Shown here: positions 18,902 to 27,676 of the stretch, in pieces
How the letters are laid out: each line of letters starts with the position of its first letter
How positions within the stretch are numbered: the stretch's first letter is position 1
DNA from: Virgibacillus sp. MSJ-26
GTDB taxonomy: Bacteria > Bacillota > Bacilli > Bacillales > Amphibacillaceae
Length of the DNA stretch: 64,000 nt
Reading direction: 5' to 3'
Assembly (NCBI RefSeq): GCF_018918075.1
Contig: NZ_JAHLPW010000006.1
Coordinates: forward strand, 124,001-188,000
Position numbers and translations under genes: made by a program
Notes under the pieces: generated by a model
Told to the model about the DNA's origin: nothing
Databases searched by the model: none
What the model saw: only the letters and a program-made list of their open reading frames with translations

Positions 18902-20427
18902 TATTCAACACCTGCTTTCCCTTGATTACTACCAGCCATTAATAAACCGATTTCCTGCTCACTAGTTTCTTCAGGCTTACGCGTAGCAACTATTTTCCCA
19001 TCAAACATAACAGCAATCTTATCACTTAAATCTAGTATTTCATCAAGTTCAAATGATATAAGTAAAATAGCTTTTCCTTTATCTCTTTCTTCTATCAGCC
19101 GATTGTGAATAAATTCAATTGCTCCAACATCTAAGCCACGTGTCGGTTGCGCAGCAATAAGTATGTCAGGTGATCGGTCAACTTCACGACTTATAATGGC
19201 TTTTTGTTGGTTACCTCCTGATAATGCTCGTGCCTTTGTATGGATTGTAGGAGTTCTAACATCATATTCATCTATCAACGTTTCTGCTTTCTTAAAAATC
19301 TCTTTGTAATTAAGAATAGACCATTTTGAAAATGGTTTTTGATAATATGTTTGTAAAACCATATTTTCCCCGATAGAGACATCAAGTACGAGACCATATT
19401 TGTGTCGATCTTGTGGGATATGAGCTAACCCGCTCTCTGTTACTTTCCGTGGAGAAAGATTCATTATTTCTTTATCCCTTAACTTGATGGACCCGGATTC
19501 AGATTTTGTTAAACCAGTAACAGCCTCAATTAATTCTGTTTGTCCATTTCCATCAATTCCAGCTATTCCTACAATTTCACCTGCTCTAACTTCTAAGTCT
19601 AACCCTTTTACCGCCTCTAATTTCCGACTGTCTTTTACAACAAGGTCATTAATTTTTAAAATAGTATCTTGTGGTTTCGCTTGGGATTTTTCTGTTTCAA
19701 AACTAATACTGCGCCCAACCATCATTGTCGCTAGTTCCGTAGTATTGGTGTCAGCTACGTTTACAGTTCCAATCCCCTCACCTTTTCGGATAACAGTACA
19801 ACGATCACACGCACGCATAATTTCCTTTAATTTATGAGTAATAAGAATAATTGACTTTCCTTCTTTAACTAGAGATTTCATAATATCAATTAATTCATCT
19901 ATTTCTTGTGGCGTCAAAACAGCTGTAGGTTCGTCTAATATTAACACATCTGCTCCCCGGTAAAGAGTTTTTAATATTTCAACGCGTTGTTGCATTCCAA
20001 CAGAAATATCTCTTACTTTAGCTCGAGGGTCAACTCGTAATCCATATTGATCTGATAACTCTTGTATCTCTTTTTCTGCTTTTTTTATATTTATCTTACC
20101 GCCTACGGTTGGTTCACTTCCCAAGATTATGTTTTGAGTGACAGTAAATGTGTCGATTAACATAAAGTGTTGGTGCACCATTCCAATTCCTAAGTCATTA
20201 GCCACGTTTGGATCGGTAATTTTAACCTGTTCACCTCTGACGCGAATTTCTCCCTTTTCTGGTTGATATAATCCAAAAAGCACATTCATTAAAGTGGATT
20301 TTCCTGCACCGTTTTCTCCTAATAGAGCATGAATTTCTCCTTTTTTTAGTTGAACGGTTACATTATTATTTGCAATAATACCAGGAAATTCTTTTCTGAT
20401 ATCCAGCATTTCTACAACATAATCCAT
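18901..20427 (-). CDS. nupO: Nucleoside ABC transporter ATP-binding protein NupO (tandem ABC)
   Basis: 508 residues with two ABC cassettes: Walker A GENGAGKST in the first and GIDGNGQTE (degenerate) in the second; Walker B VLILDEPTAVLTP and a second signature ALSGGNQQK. Its N-terminus MDYVVEMLDIRKEFPGI starts at ATG 20427, 11 nt after AAGGAG. The in-frame GTG at 20439 overlaps the ribosome site and is rejected. A 364-bp inverted-repeat element separates it from nupN, so nupO-P-Q may be transcribed differently from the binding-protein gene. Confidence 0.93.
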   Translation of the reverse strand: MDYVVEMLDIRKEFPGIIANNNVTVQLKKGEIHALLGENGAGKSTLMNVLFGLYQPEKGEIRVRGEQVKITDPNVANDLGIGMVHQHFMLIDTFTVTQNIILGSEPTVGGKINIKKAEKEIQELSDQYGLRVDPRAKVRDISVGMQQRVEILKTLYRGADVLILDEPTAVLTPQEIDELIDIMKSLVKEGKSIILITHKLKEIMRACDRCTVIRKGEGIGTVNVADTNTTELATMMVGRSISFETEKSQAKPQDTILKINDLVVKDSRKLEAVKGLDLEVRAGEIVGIAGIDGNGQTELIEAVTGLTKSESGSIKLRDKEIMNLSPRKVTESGLAHIPQDRHKYGLVLDVSIGENMVLQTYYQKPFSKWSILNYKEIFKKAETLIDEYDVRTPTIHTKARALSGGNQQKAIISREVDRSPDILIAAQPTRGLDVGAIEFIHNRLIEERDKGKAILLISFELDEILDLSDKIAVMFDGKIVATRKPEETSEQEIGLLMAGSNQGKAGVE

Positions 20428-20576
20428 GCTTGGGTTCACTCCTTTTTAGTCCATTTAATAAGTGATATAAAAATAACCAAATGAAGAGACCAGAAAATTT
20501 ATACAATTACTCTTCATTTGGATACTTTCAATATCATCATTTTCTAGATTGATGCTTAATTGTTTGTTTTATTAAG

Positions 20577-20940
20577 AGGTTGGGACAAAAATAAGTATTG
20601 GTTATTAAACGACGAACACATTTTTAAGTAAGCGTTATTCGCTTCGGAAAAATACTTCACTTTCCGTGGGAGGCTGATGAGCCCCGGGCCAACAGGATGT
20701 TGGTCATGAAGGCGTTGCGACAGGACGTTGCGAATTTAGTCTTCCATCATTCATAACGCACTGTGGGGGCGCGTCTGGCCTCATATCCCACTGGCAAGTA
20801 ATTCTACGACAGCGTAACATCGCGATTTTTTCAAGGAGTCTACGTATTTTTCCTACGCTGACTTGAAAAGGTGTATATTTATATAAATATACTTTATTAC
20901 GTTCGTTTTTAAATTAACTAAAATACTTATGTCCCAACCT
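20577..20940. repeat. 364-bp non-coding element with inverted-repeat ends (GGGAC...GTCCC type)
   Basis: Left end AGGTTGGGAC (20577-20586) plus ATAAGTATT (20591-20599) is the exact inverse of the right end AATACTTAT (20922-20930) plus GTCCCAACCT (20931-20940), with four extra A in the left copy. Inside are small hairpins (CGGAAA 20645-20650 with TTTCCG 20661-20666) and a GC-rich middle (20760-20790) unlike its AT-rich surroundings. There is no ORF of note and no obvious target duplication. It occupies most of the gene-free gap 20428-20951. The core 20638-20690 recurs at 48948-49000. The right end is followed by TTTTTT on the plus strand. Confidence 0.7.
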
Positions 20941-20951
20941 TTTTTTACAAA

Positions 20952-22073
20952 TTATAAATCTGCTTCAAAATCTTTTAATTCAGCATCGTTATGAGGTACC
21001 TTCACATCACCATTAATGATTTTTTCTTTCCACTCTTCCACTTCATCAATAATGTCATCTGTCATAGCGTCTTCGTTAGTTGTTGTGTATCCAACCGCAT
21101 CATCAGACAGGCCTAACTCAAGAACTTCTCCGCCAGGGAATTCGCCATCCATTGATTGGTTACTTACTTCTTGTACAGCATTATCAACGCGCTTGACAAC
21201 TGAAGTTAAGGTAATGTTATTACCATCAATTTCACCTTCATCGTGTTGGTCACGGTCTACACCAATTGCCCAAATTTCACGATCAGGGTCGTTTTTCTTA
21301 ATGTCTTTAGCTTGAGCAAAAAGACCATTTCCTGTTCCACCTGCTGCGTGGAAAATAATGTCTCTATCTTCATTATACATGCTTGAAGCAATTAGCTTCC
21401 CATCGTCAGCAGCATCGAAAGCACCCGCATATTGAACTTTAACATCAATGTCAGGGTTAACTGATTTAGCACCTGCAACAAAACCTACTTCAAATGCTTT
21501 AATTATATCTGATTCAACTCCACCGATAAATCCTAATTTATCAGTATTAGTTTTATGAGCTGCTGCAACACCAGCTAAAAATGAACTTTCATTATCAGCA
21601 AAAGTAATACTTGCTACATTATCCCCTTCAACTACAGCGTCAACAATAGCAAAGTGGTTATCTGGATTCTGATCAGCAATTTTTCCAATTGCATCTTCTA
21701 ATTTAAAACCAATACCAAATAATAGATCATAATCATCACGAACTAAGCGTGTTAAGTTTGGTAGATAGTCGGCATCAGCTTCGGATTGAGCATAATCAAA
21801 TCCATCACCTTTTTCAAGACCATGTTCTTCACCCCAGGCTTGCAAGCCTTCCCAAGCAGACTGGTTAAATGATTTATCATCGACCCCACCAACATCGGTT
21901 ACAAGAGCTGCCTTAAAATCAGTATCTCCGCCATCTTCCTCTGTTGCTTCATTATCCGCATTGTCTTGCCCTGCGTCCGATTCACCTTCATCATTCGACC
22001 CGCCGCAAGCTGCTAAAATAAAACCTAAACTAAGTAAAACTGTTAATAATAATATGAACTTACTTTTTCTCAA
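20952..22073 (-). CDS. nupN: Nucleoside-binding BMP-family lipoprotein NupN
   Basis: 373 residues. Signal peptide with lipobox LAAC, lipidated Cys23, then an acidic Asp/Glu/Asn linker of about 25 residues and the BMP (PnrA-like) substrate-binding domain (TDVGGVDDKSFNQSAWEGL). B. subtilis NupN (YufN) delivers guanosine to NupOPQ. The start is TTG at 22073, 8 nt after GGGAGG. It follows the GntR regulator ymfC by 93 nt without a visible terminator. A repeat element lies between it and nupO. The substrate is inferred from family and operon. Confidence 0.93.
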   Translation of the reverse strand: MRKSKFILLLTVLLSLGFILAACGGSNDEGESDAGQDNADNEATEEDGGDTDFKAALVTDVGGVDDKSFNQSAWEGLQAWGEEHGLEKGDGFDYAQSEADADYLPNLTRLVRDDYDLLFGIGFKLEDAIGKIADQNPDNHFAIVDAVVEGDNVASITFADNESSFLAGVAAAHKTNTDKLGFIGGVESDIIKAFEVGFVAGAKSVNPDIDVKVQYAGAFDAADDGKLIASSMYNEDRDIIFHAAGGTGNGLFAQAKDIKKNDPDREIWAIGVDRDQHDEGEIDGNNITLTSVVKRVDNAVQEVSNQSMDGEFPGGEVLELGLSDDAVGYTTTNEDAMTDDIIDEVEEWKEKIINGDVKVPHNDAELKDFEADL

Positions 22074-22131
22074 GGTAATTTCCTCCCTTATTTTGATCTA
22101 ATAGATTAATTGAACATTCACTTAATATTCC

Positions 22132-22161
22132 CAGGATCACCTCCTTCATTCATTGAGTGAA
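22132..22161 (-). promoter_or_regulatory. Extended 16S-complementary sequence and adjacent near-palindrome between ymfC and nupN
   Basis: The minus strand reads AAGGAGGTGATCC (22146-22134), complementary to 13 nt of the bacterial 16S rRNA 3' end. No ATG, GTG or TTG follows at a normal distance. Next to it TTCATTCATTGAGTGAA (22145-22161) is a 17-bp near-palindrome with one mismatch. Either could be a regulatory or remnant ribosome site; function is unknown. Confidence 0.3.
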
Positions 22162-22166
22162 AACCC

Positions 22167-22892
22167 TTACAATCTCTTCCTTAATACATGGAAGCTAAAG
22201 CGATCTGAACGGAAATAATTCGCTGAATATAGAAATGCTTCATCATCTTCTGTATAATGCATTTGCTTTAGCAGTAATAAAGATTGATCGGAACTGCACT
22301 TTAATATGTCATAAATTTCCGGATGATAACTTACAGGTTCTATATAGGTAACTGCATAGGTGATTCTTTTTTTTGCTTGGTCTTCAATTAATTTAAAGAT
22401 TGAATCTTCTTTATGAGCTGCCTCTAATGAAATTAAGCCTTCCGGAATTTTATCAATACAAAATACAACAGGATCATTATTAGCAGTTCGAATACGTTCA
22501 ATCTTGGCAACCTTTTTCAAGTGCTGATTATTGAATTTATTACAATCGTCCTTTGTTGCATCAATTTGCTCAATTGATAGAAATTGGACACCAGGATTTT
22601 TACCAGACTCCTTAATCATATGTGTTACACTAGTTAACTCTTCAATACCGGAAGTGAAAACTGGCTTAGGATTAACAAAAGTCCCTACTCCATGGCGGCG
22701 CGTAACGACATTGTCCTCCTCTAGTATTCTTAAAGCTTCCCTTAACGTCGCTCGTGAAACACCTAGCATTTTGGAAAGATCGAACTCGGATGGTAACTTT
22801 TCATTTTCCTTATAGTTTCCTTTTTCAATTTCTCGTTTAATTCTATCAATAACTTGTAAATATAAATGGCGAGAATCTGATTTAATAGTCAT
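22167..22892 (-). CDS. ymfC: GntR/HutC-family transcriptional regulator (YmfC-like)
   Basis: 241 residues. N-terminal GntR winged helix (EKLPSEFDLSKMLGVSRATL, TRRHGVGTFVNPKP) and a C-terminal UTRA effector-binding domain. Gene order ftsK/spoIIIE then ymfC matches B. subtilis. It is directly followed by the nup importer genes, so it may control nucleoside uptake; this is inference. An 18-bp near-palindrome upstream (22926-22943) is the likely operator, overlapping a weak -35 (CTGACA, 17 nt, CATAAA), which suggests autoregulation. Confidence 0.88.
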   Translation of the reverse strand: MTIKSDSRHLYLQVIDRIKREIEKGNYKENEKLPSEFDLSKMLGVSRATLREALRILEEDNVVTRRHGVGTFVNPKPVFTSGIEELTSVTHMIKESGKNPGVQFLSIEQIDATKDDCNKFNNQHLKKVAKIERIRTANNDPVVFCIDKIPEGLISLEAAHKEDSIFKLIEDQAKKRITYAVTYIEPVSYHPEIYDILKCSSDQSLLLLKQMHYTEDDEAFLYSANYFRSDRFSFHVLRKRL

Positions 22893-22925
22893 GACAGCCC
22901 CCCTTTATGTAAACAGTTTAACTTG

Positions 22926-22943
22926 ATGTCAGACATCTGACGT
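22926..22943. promoter_or_regulatory. Probable operator of the GntR-family gene ymfC
   Basis: ATGTCAGACATCTGACGT is an 18-bp palindrome with one mismatch around a CA centre, 34 nt upstream of the ymfC ATG, typical in size for a GntR dimer site. No matching copy is seen upstream of nupN or nupO. The gap 22893-23222 holds no gene. Confidence 0.5.
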
Positions 22944-23125
22944 ATGACGGCCTTCTAGAACTAATATACCATTAATTCATTTAAATTAAAACAGTTATAG
23001 GGCGAAAATCATAATTTTTTATCGGAAATAATCGAATGAGATTTAATTATATTTTTTATAAATATGTTTACCTCATTTCAGAATATCTTTCAATCATAAT
23101 AACTAGTATTTTATGCAGACAACAT

Positions 23126-23168
23126 AACATGACCTATCCTTATATTGTGTGTATAGGCAGGTCATGTT
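23126..23168. repeat. Inverted repeat downstream of ftsK (hairpin, possible weak terminator)
   Basis: AACATGACCT (23126-23135) is inversely repeated at 23159-23168 around a 23-nt loop with its own TATA/TATA pairing. No U-run follows on the minus strand, so termination strength is doubtful. It lies 54 nt past the ftsK stop. Confidence 0.45.
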
Positions 23169-23222
23169 AAGTGCTGTTTATTTTATGTTGACTTTAATAA
23201 TTACTCTCATCTGTTTAAACGA

Positions 23223-25502
23223 TTATGAAGGTAATTCTTCAGATGTTTGTGAGATAAGCACAGTTCTAGGTTTACTTCCTTCATAAGGGCCAACCACTCC
23301 GCGATCTTCCATGGCGTCAATCAACCTGGCTGCTCTGGTATAGCCGATTCGAAATCTACGTTGCAACATTGAAACACTAGCAGTCTGCATTTCTACTACT
23401 AGCTGTACAGCATCTTCGTATATTTCATCGTCAACTTCAGATTTTACTTCGTTTGTGTCTTCTGGAATCATTTCTTCCTGGTACGATGCTTTTTGTTGGT
23501 CTACACAGTGATCAACAATTCGTTCCACTTCATTGTCAGATAAGAAAGCACCCTGTACTCTTGTTGGTTTTGAATCACCTACAGGCATGAATAGCATATC
23601 ACCGCGTCCTAATAATTTTTCGGCCCCACCTGAGTCTAGTATCGTTCTAGAATCTGTTTGAGAAGATACACTGAAAGCTATTCTAGAAGGTATATTGGCT
23701 TTAATAACCCCTGTAATGACATCAACAGAGGGACGTTGTGTAGCAATAATCAAGTGAATTCCTGCCGCTCTCGCCATTTGCGCTAGTCTTGTAATTGCGT
23801 CTTCTACATCACTAGAGGCGACCATCATTAAATCAGCAAGCTCGTCTACTAATACTACAATATAAGGAAGATGTGGTTGATCATCCTCGGACACCTCGTT
23901 ATATTTTTGAATATACTCATTATAACCCTCTATGTTTCTTGTCCCACTGTCAGAGAATAACTCATAACGACGCTCCATCTCTGCTACAACCTTTTGCAAG
24001 GCACGAGCTGCTTTTTTAGGATCAGTCACAACCGGAGCAAGTAAATGAGGTATTCCATTGTAAACGTTTAGTTCAACTTTTTTCGGGTCAATCATCATCA
24101 TTTTTACTTCATGTGGTTTTGCACGCATTAAAATAGTCGTTATAATCCCATTGACACAAACACTTTTCCCGCTTCCAGTAGCTCCAGCTATTAATAAGTG
24201 AGGCATTTTATTCAACTCTGCCACCACTGCATCACCAGAAATATCCCTTCCCAAAGCTACTAATAGTTTTGAAGAATGGTTGTTTATCGTACTGTCGATA
24301 ACTTCTCTTAGAGAAACCATAGCAACTTCTTGATTCGGAACTTCAATCCCTACTGCTGATTTTCCTGGGATTGGTGCTTCAATTCTAATATCTTTTGCCG
24401 CAAGAGCCAATGCTAAATCGTCATGTAAACTGACTATTCTACTGACTTTCACACCAGCTTCAGGCGCAACTTCATATTTGGTCACGGCCGGACCTACATG
24501 TACTTTAGTTACTCTGGCCTTAACACCAAAACTTTGGAATGTCTTTTCTAATTTCCTTACTGTTGCTTGGATTTGAGACTTTTCTTGTTGCTGGGAATTA
24601 TAGGCAGGCTCTGCCAAGAGATCTAAAGCTGGAAGAACATATTCATAGTTCTCTGATTCGATAAGCGGTAAAGAATCAGACAAGGCTTTTTCATCTTGAT
24701 CCTCTTTCACTCCATTATTTTCGCTTGATTCTAGTTCATCCTGAGACCTAATTTCTTTCTCATTCATAGAATAGGCTACCTCGACGAAATCATCAATGTC
24801 TGGTTCAGGATTAGCGTTTGAATCTGAAGTTTTGTTAATTTCTGGTGTCGATATCTCGATATTTTTCAAAGCTTTCTTTTCTTCTCTATTACTCTGCCAT
24901 TTATTCTTAACTCTACTATAAATACCAGTTATTTTAGACATAAGTTTTGAAAATAAGTCTCCCAAAGAATACTCTGTCATAAAGATAAATCCTATTATCA
25001 TAGAAAAAACAGCAACAATTTTTGCTCCAGCAGATGAAAATAAATAATAACAAAAAGTAAAGCTTATGGCTCCCACCATACCTCCACCTATATTTGTGGC
25101 AGGGCCTTGCCCATTTAAAAAGGCTGTAAAATAATGCCAAGTGGCTTTTATAATAGAAATTTCTCCAATATTAATCAGACGTTCGAAAGTTTGAATGTGG
25201 GTTAGTAATAATATCCCAAATAAAAATATGTAAAATCCAATAATTTTTTTATGTGTGAAGTCAGGATAACGCCTTTTAATAAGTAACATGATACCAGTAA
25301 TGAATAAAAAAATAGGAGCGACAAAATACCATATACCTAAGAAAAAGCGAAAAATATTCTCTAATCCTCCCGGTATTGCTCCATCACTAATCACACTAGC
25401 ACCACTACCAAAGACAGCTAGAAATATAAAAAGAAGTCCCAAAAGTTCATGTTTCACTTTATTTTTTAAATTATTCTTCCTTTTTCTTCGCTTTTTAGCC
25501 AT
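23223..25502 (-). CDS. spoIIIE: DNA translocase FtsK/SpoIIIE
   Basis: 759 residues. Four or five N-terminal membrane helices up to about residue 180, an acidic linker, the alpha/beta motor domain with Walker A GATGSGKSV near residue 440 and Walker B YIVVLVDELADLMM, and a C-terminal winged-helix gamma domain (RRFRIGYTRAARLIDAMEDR) that reads the orienting DNA sequences. It pumps chromosomal DNA through the septum, in particular into the forespore. Position between ylzJ and ymfC matches B. subtilis spoIIIE. Some relatives keep a second paralogue (SftA); the N-terminal helices here favour SpoIIIE. Confidence 0.95.
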   Translation of the reverse strand: MAKKRRKRKNNLKNKVKHELLGLLFIFLAVFGSGASVISDGAIPGGLENIFRFFLGIWYFVAPIFLFITGIMLLIKRRYPDFTHKKIIGFYIFLFGILLLTHIQTFERLINIGEISIIKATWHYFTAFLNGQGPATNIGGGMVGAISFTFCYYLFSSAGAKIVAVFSMIIGFIFMTEYSLGDLFSKLMSKITGIYSRVKNKWQSNREEKKALKNIEISTPEINKTSDSNANPEPDIDDFVEVAYSMNEKEIRSQDELESSENNGVKEDQDEKALSDSLPLIESENYEYVLPALDLLAEPAYNSQQQEKSQIQATVRKLEKTFQSFGVKARVTKVHVGPAVTKYEVAPEAGVKVSRIVSLHDDLALALAAKDIRIEAPIPGKSAVGIEVPNQEVAMVSLREVIDSTINNHSSKLLVALGRDISGDAVVAELNKMPHLLIAGATGSGKSVCVNGIITTILMRAKPHEVKMMMIDPKKVELNVYNGIPHLLAPVVTDPKKAARALQKVVAEMERRYELFSDSGTRNIEGYNEYIQKYNEVSEDDQPHLPYIVVLVDELADLMMVASSDVEDAITRLAQMARAAGIHLIIATQRPSVDVITGVIKANIPSRIAFSVSSQTDSRTILDSGGAEKLLGRGDMLFMPVGDSKPTRVQGAFLSDNEVERIVDHCVDQQKASYQEEMIPEDTNEVKSEVDDEIYEDAVQLVVEMQTASVSMLQRRFRIGYTRAARLIDAMEDRGVVGPYEGSKPRTVLISQTSEELPS

Positions 25503-25543
25503 TAAGTATCACTCCAAAAGATAAAACTACATTAATAACAGAA

Positions 25544-25567
25544 CCCCCTGCACCAAAGCAAAGGGGG
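25544..25567 (-). terminator. Hairpin between ylzJ and ftsK
   Basis: A 6-bp G/C-rich stem (25544-25549 with 25562-25567) and a 12-nt loop, followed only by TTC on the minus strand. It may be a weak terminator. Confidence 0.4.
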
Positions 25568-25630
25568 ATATGGATTCATAATCTTAGTATAGCATAAATG
25601 GCTGTGAAGTTAAGATGAAAATAGACTAGC

Positions 25631-25840
25631 TTAACCTTTAAATGTAGTACCTGGATTAAATGTTGCATCCATAAAATCGTGAGGATCAGTTGATAATAAC
25701 TGTAATAATTCATATGAACCACTTGAAGTCTCTTCTACATATAACATTTTACCGTTATGTGTGACACAACAACGCTTATTATATGTGTCTTCCGAGGTAG
25801 GAAATATATCTGTTTCAGATAATGGTGTATACAAAATCAT
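25631..25840 (-). CDS. ylzJ: YlzJ-like protein
   Basis: A 69-residue protein of the YlzJ family, conserved after tepA in Bacillaceae; function unknown. It begins [14 protein letters not shown] and has no membrane segment. Its ATG overlaps the tepA stop (ATGA), indicating coupled translation. Confidence 0.88.
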   Translation of the reverse strand: MILYTPLSETDIFPTSEDTYNKRCCVTHNGKMLYVEETSSGSYELLQLLSTDPHDFMDATFNPGTTFKG

Positions 25841-26586
25841 TGGATGACCCCTTTCTGTCCTGTTTGATTTTCATCAATAAACTGATTAACTTTTTTCATG
25901 GCATTTTTAACGCCCCCGACTTCATCAATTAAGCCGTATTCAACTGCATCTTCTCCAACGACATTTGTACCTATATCTCGTGTTAGATTTCCTTTTGCAA
26001 ACATAAGCTCTTTAAATTTCTCTTCTTTAATGTTTGAATGAGAGACAACAAATTGAATAACTCTTTCTTGCATTTTATCTAAGTATTCAAAAGTTTGCGG
26101 CACACCAATAACTAACCCGGTTAGTCTGATAGGATGAATGGTCATTGTAGCTGTCGGAACGATAAAAGAATAATCTGAAGCTACGGCAATCGGTACGCCT
26201 ATTGAATGCCCTCCACCTAAAACGATAGAGACGGTAGGTTTTGAGATAGAAGCAATCATTTCCGATAATGCAAGTCCAGCCTCAACATCTCCGCCTACTG
26301 TGTTTAAAATAATTACTAATCCTTCTATTTTTGGATTTTGTTCAATTGCTATTAATTGTGGGAGAACATGCTCATATTTTGTAGTTTTATTTTGTGGTGG
26401 TAGTTGAACATGTCCTTCTATTTGTCCGATAATTGATAAAACATGTATATTTGAATCAGGAGCTTGTGGAACATTCGTTTGTCCTAATTGTTGAATTTTT
26501 TCAACCAATGATGACGATTTCGGCTGATTTTCCTCCTCTTTTTCCTCTCGCTCATCTTTATTTTGCAATCCTTTATTCTCATCCAT
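25837..26586 (-). CDS. tepA: TepA, ClpP-like translocation-enhancing protease
   Basis: 249 residues of the ClpP/crotonase peptidase fold. A charged, disordered N-terminus of about 45 residues is followed by the fold, with the nucleophile Ser in GGGHSIGVP and His in [11 protein letters not shown]. subtilis TepA (YmfB) was linked to protein export and to degradation of spore proteins after germination. It is coupled to ylzJ. In B. subtilis rnjB lies between dapA and tepA; here only 143 nt with the dapA terminator separate them. Confidence 0.92.
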   Translation of the reverse strand: MDENKGLQNKDEREEKEEENQPKSSSLVEKIQQLGQTNVPQAPDSNIHVLSIIGQIEGHVQLPPQNKTTKYEHVLPQLIAIEQNPKIEGLVIILNTVGGDVEAGLALSEMIASISKPTVSIVLGGGHSIGVPIAVASDYSFIVPTATMTIHPIRLTGLVIGVPQTFEYLDKMQERVIQFVVSHSNIKEEKFKELMFAKGNLTRDIGTNVVGEDAVEYGLIDEVGGVKNAMKKVNQFIDENQTGQKGVIQ

Positions 26587-26686
26587 TATCTAGGAACACT
26601 CCTTCTATTCTATAATCTGTCTTTAGTATGTTCCTAATCAAAAAAATAATGTGTTATATAGTTACTCAAATAAAAACATAAGAAAA

Positions 26687-26708
26687 AGCATCGATTTAAA
26701 TCGATGCT
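26687..26708 (-). terminator. Terminator of dapA
   Basis: A perfect 22-nt palindrome (26687-26708; stem AGCATCGAT, loop TTAA) is followed on the minus strand by TTTTTCTT. It ends the dpaA-dpaB-asd-dapG-dapA unit. Confidence 0.88.
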
Positions 26709-26729
26709 CAATCTCTCATTTACTGTAAT

Positions 26730-27599
26730 TTAAATTTCATCAATTATCTTCTGTAAATTTTCTTTTTCTGATTCTGTTAATTCAACAAGGGGCAAGCGAA
26801 CACCGCCAACTTCAATGCCTCTCATTTGCAAGGCAGCTTTTACAGGGACGGGTGAAGGGGCCTTGAATAATCCAGTCATAATAGGAAGCAATTGGCGATG
26901 TATTTCGGCTGCTTCCTGCACATTTCCTGCAATAAATGCTTTTATCATCGATTGCATTTCATTACCGATAATATGAGAAGAGACAGAGACAACACCTTGT
27001 GTTCCCACAGCCATCAACGGCAACGTCAATCCATCCTCACCACTATAAACCGTAAATTTTTTATCTGTATTCTCAATTATGTCACATACTTGATTAAAGT
27101 CTCCACTGGCATCTTTTACGGAAACAATATTATCAATTTTACTTAAATCTATAATCGTTTCTCCAGACATATTGACAGATGATCTACCTGGAATATTATA
27201 CAACATAATAGGGAGAGATGTTTCTTCTGCAATTGACTTAAAGTGTTGATATAAACCTTGTTGGTTAGGTTTATTATAATACGGTGTGACGAGCATAATA
27301 CCATCGACACCACATTTTTCAGCTTCTTTAGTTAAGGCAATCGTAGAAGCTGTATTGTTACTTCCTGTACCAGCGATGACAGGAACCCGTTTATTAACAG
27401 CTTTTACAACATGTTGATACAATTTTATTTTTTCAGTCTCAGATAAGGTTGGAGACTCCCCAGTCGTTCCTGTAATGACCAAACCTTCTGTACCATTAGC
27501 GAGAAGATAATCAATTAGTATAGTCGTTTGTTCAAAATCAACATTACCTCGGTTGTCAAAGGGAGTTACCATTGCTGTTAAAACTTTACCAAAATCCAT
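26730..27599 (-). CDS. dapA: 4-hydroxy-tetrahydrodipicolinate synthase
   Basis: Condenses pyruvate with aspartate semialdehyde, first committed step of lysine, diaminopimelate and dipicolinate synthesis. 289 residues, TIM barrel. Active-site segments GTTGESPTL (44-52), MLYNIPGRS (Tyr) and IVSVKDASGD (Schiff-base Lys) are intact. It is the last gene of the unit, feeding both cell-wall DAP and, in the mother cell, the dipicolinate synthase encoded upstream. Confidence 0.97.
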   Translation of the reverse strand: MDFGKVLTAMVTPFDNRGNVDFEQTTILIDYLLANGTEGLVITGTTGESPTLSETEKIKLYQHVVKAVNKRVPVIAGTGSNNTASTIALTKEAEKCGVDGIMLVTPYYNKPNQQGLYQHFKSIAEETSLPIMLYNIPGRSSVNMSGETIIDLSKIDNIVSVKDASGDFNQVCDIIENTDKKFTVYSGEDGLTLPLMAVGTQGVVSVSSHIIGNEMQSMIKAFIAGNVQEAAEIHRQLLPIMTGLFKAPSPVPVKAALQMRGIEVGGVRLPLVELTESEKENLQKIIDEI

Positions 27600-27676
27600 G
27601 ACAATCCACCTTCTTTCTATGCACTCAATATCTGCTATGCCATGATTTTATTTGGACGAATTCCCGTCATCTTTAC

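Noticed and set aside
22074-22146. Possible leader peptide starting at the GTG inside AAGGAGGTGATCC
   Set aside because: The frame runs about 24 codons into nupN, but the GTG is inside the ribosome-binding sequence itself, so it cannot use it.
23101-23170. Strong terminator after ftsK
   Set aside because: The inverted repeat has a 23-nt loop and no U-run on the minus strand; kept only as an inverted repeat.
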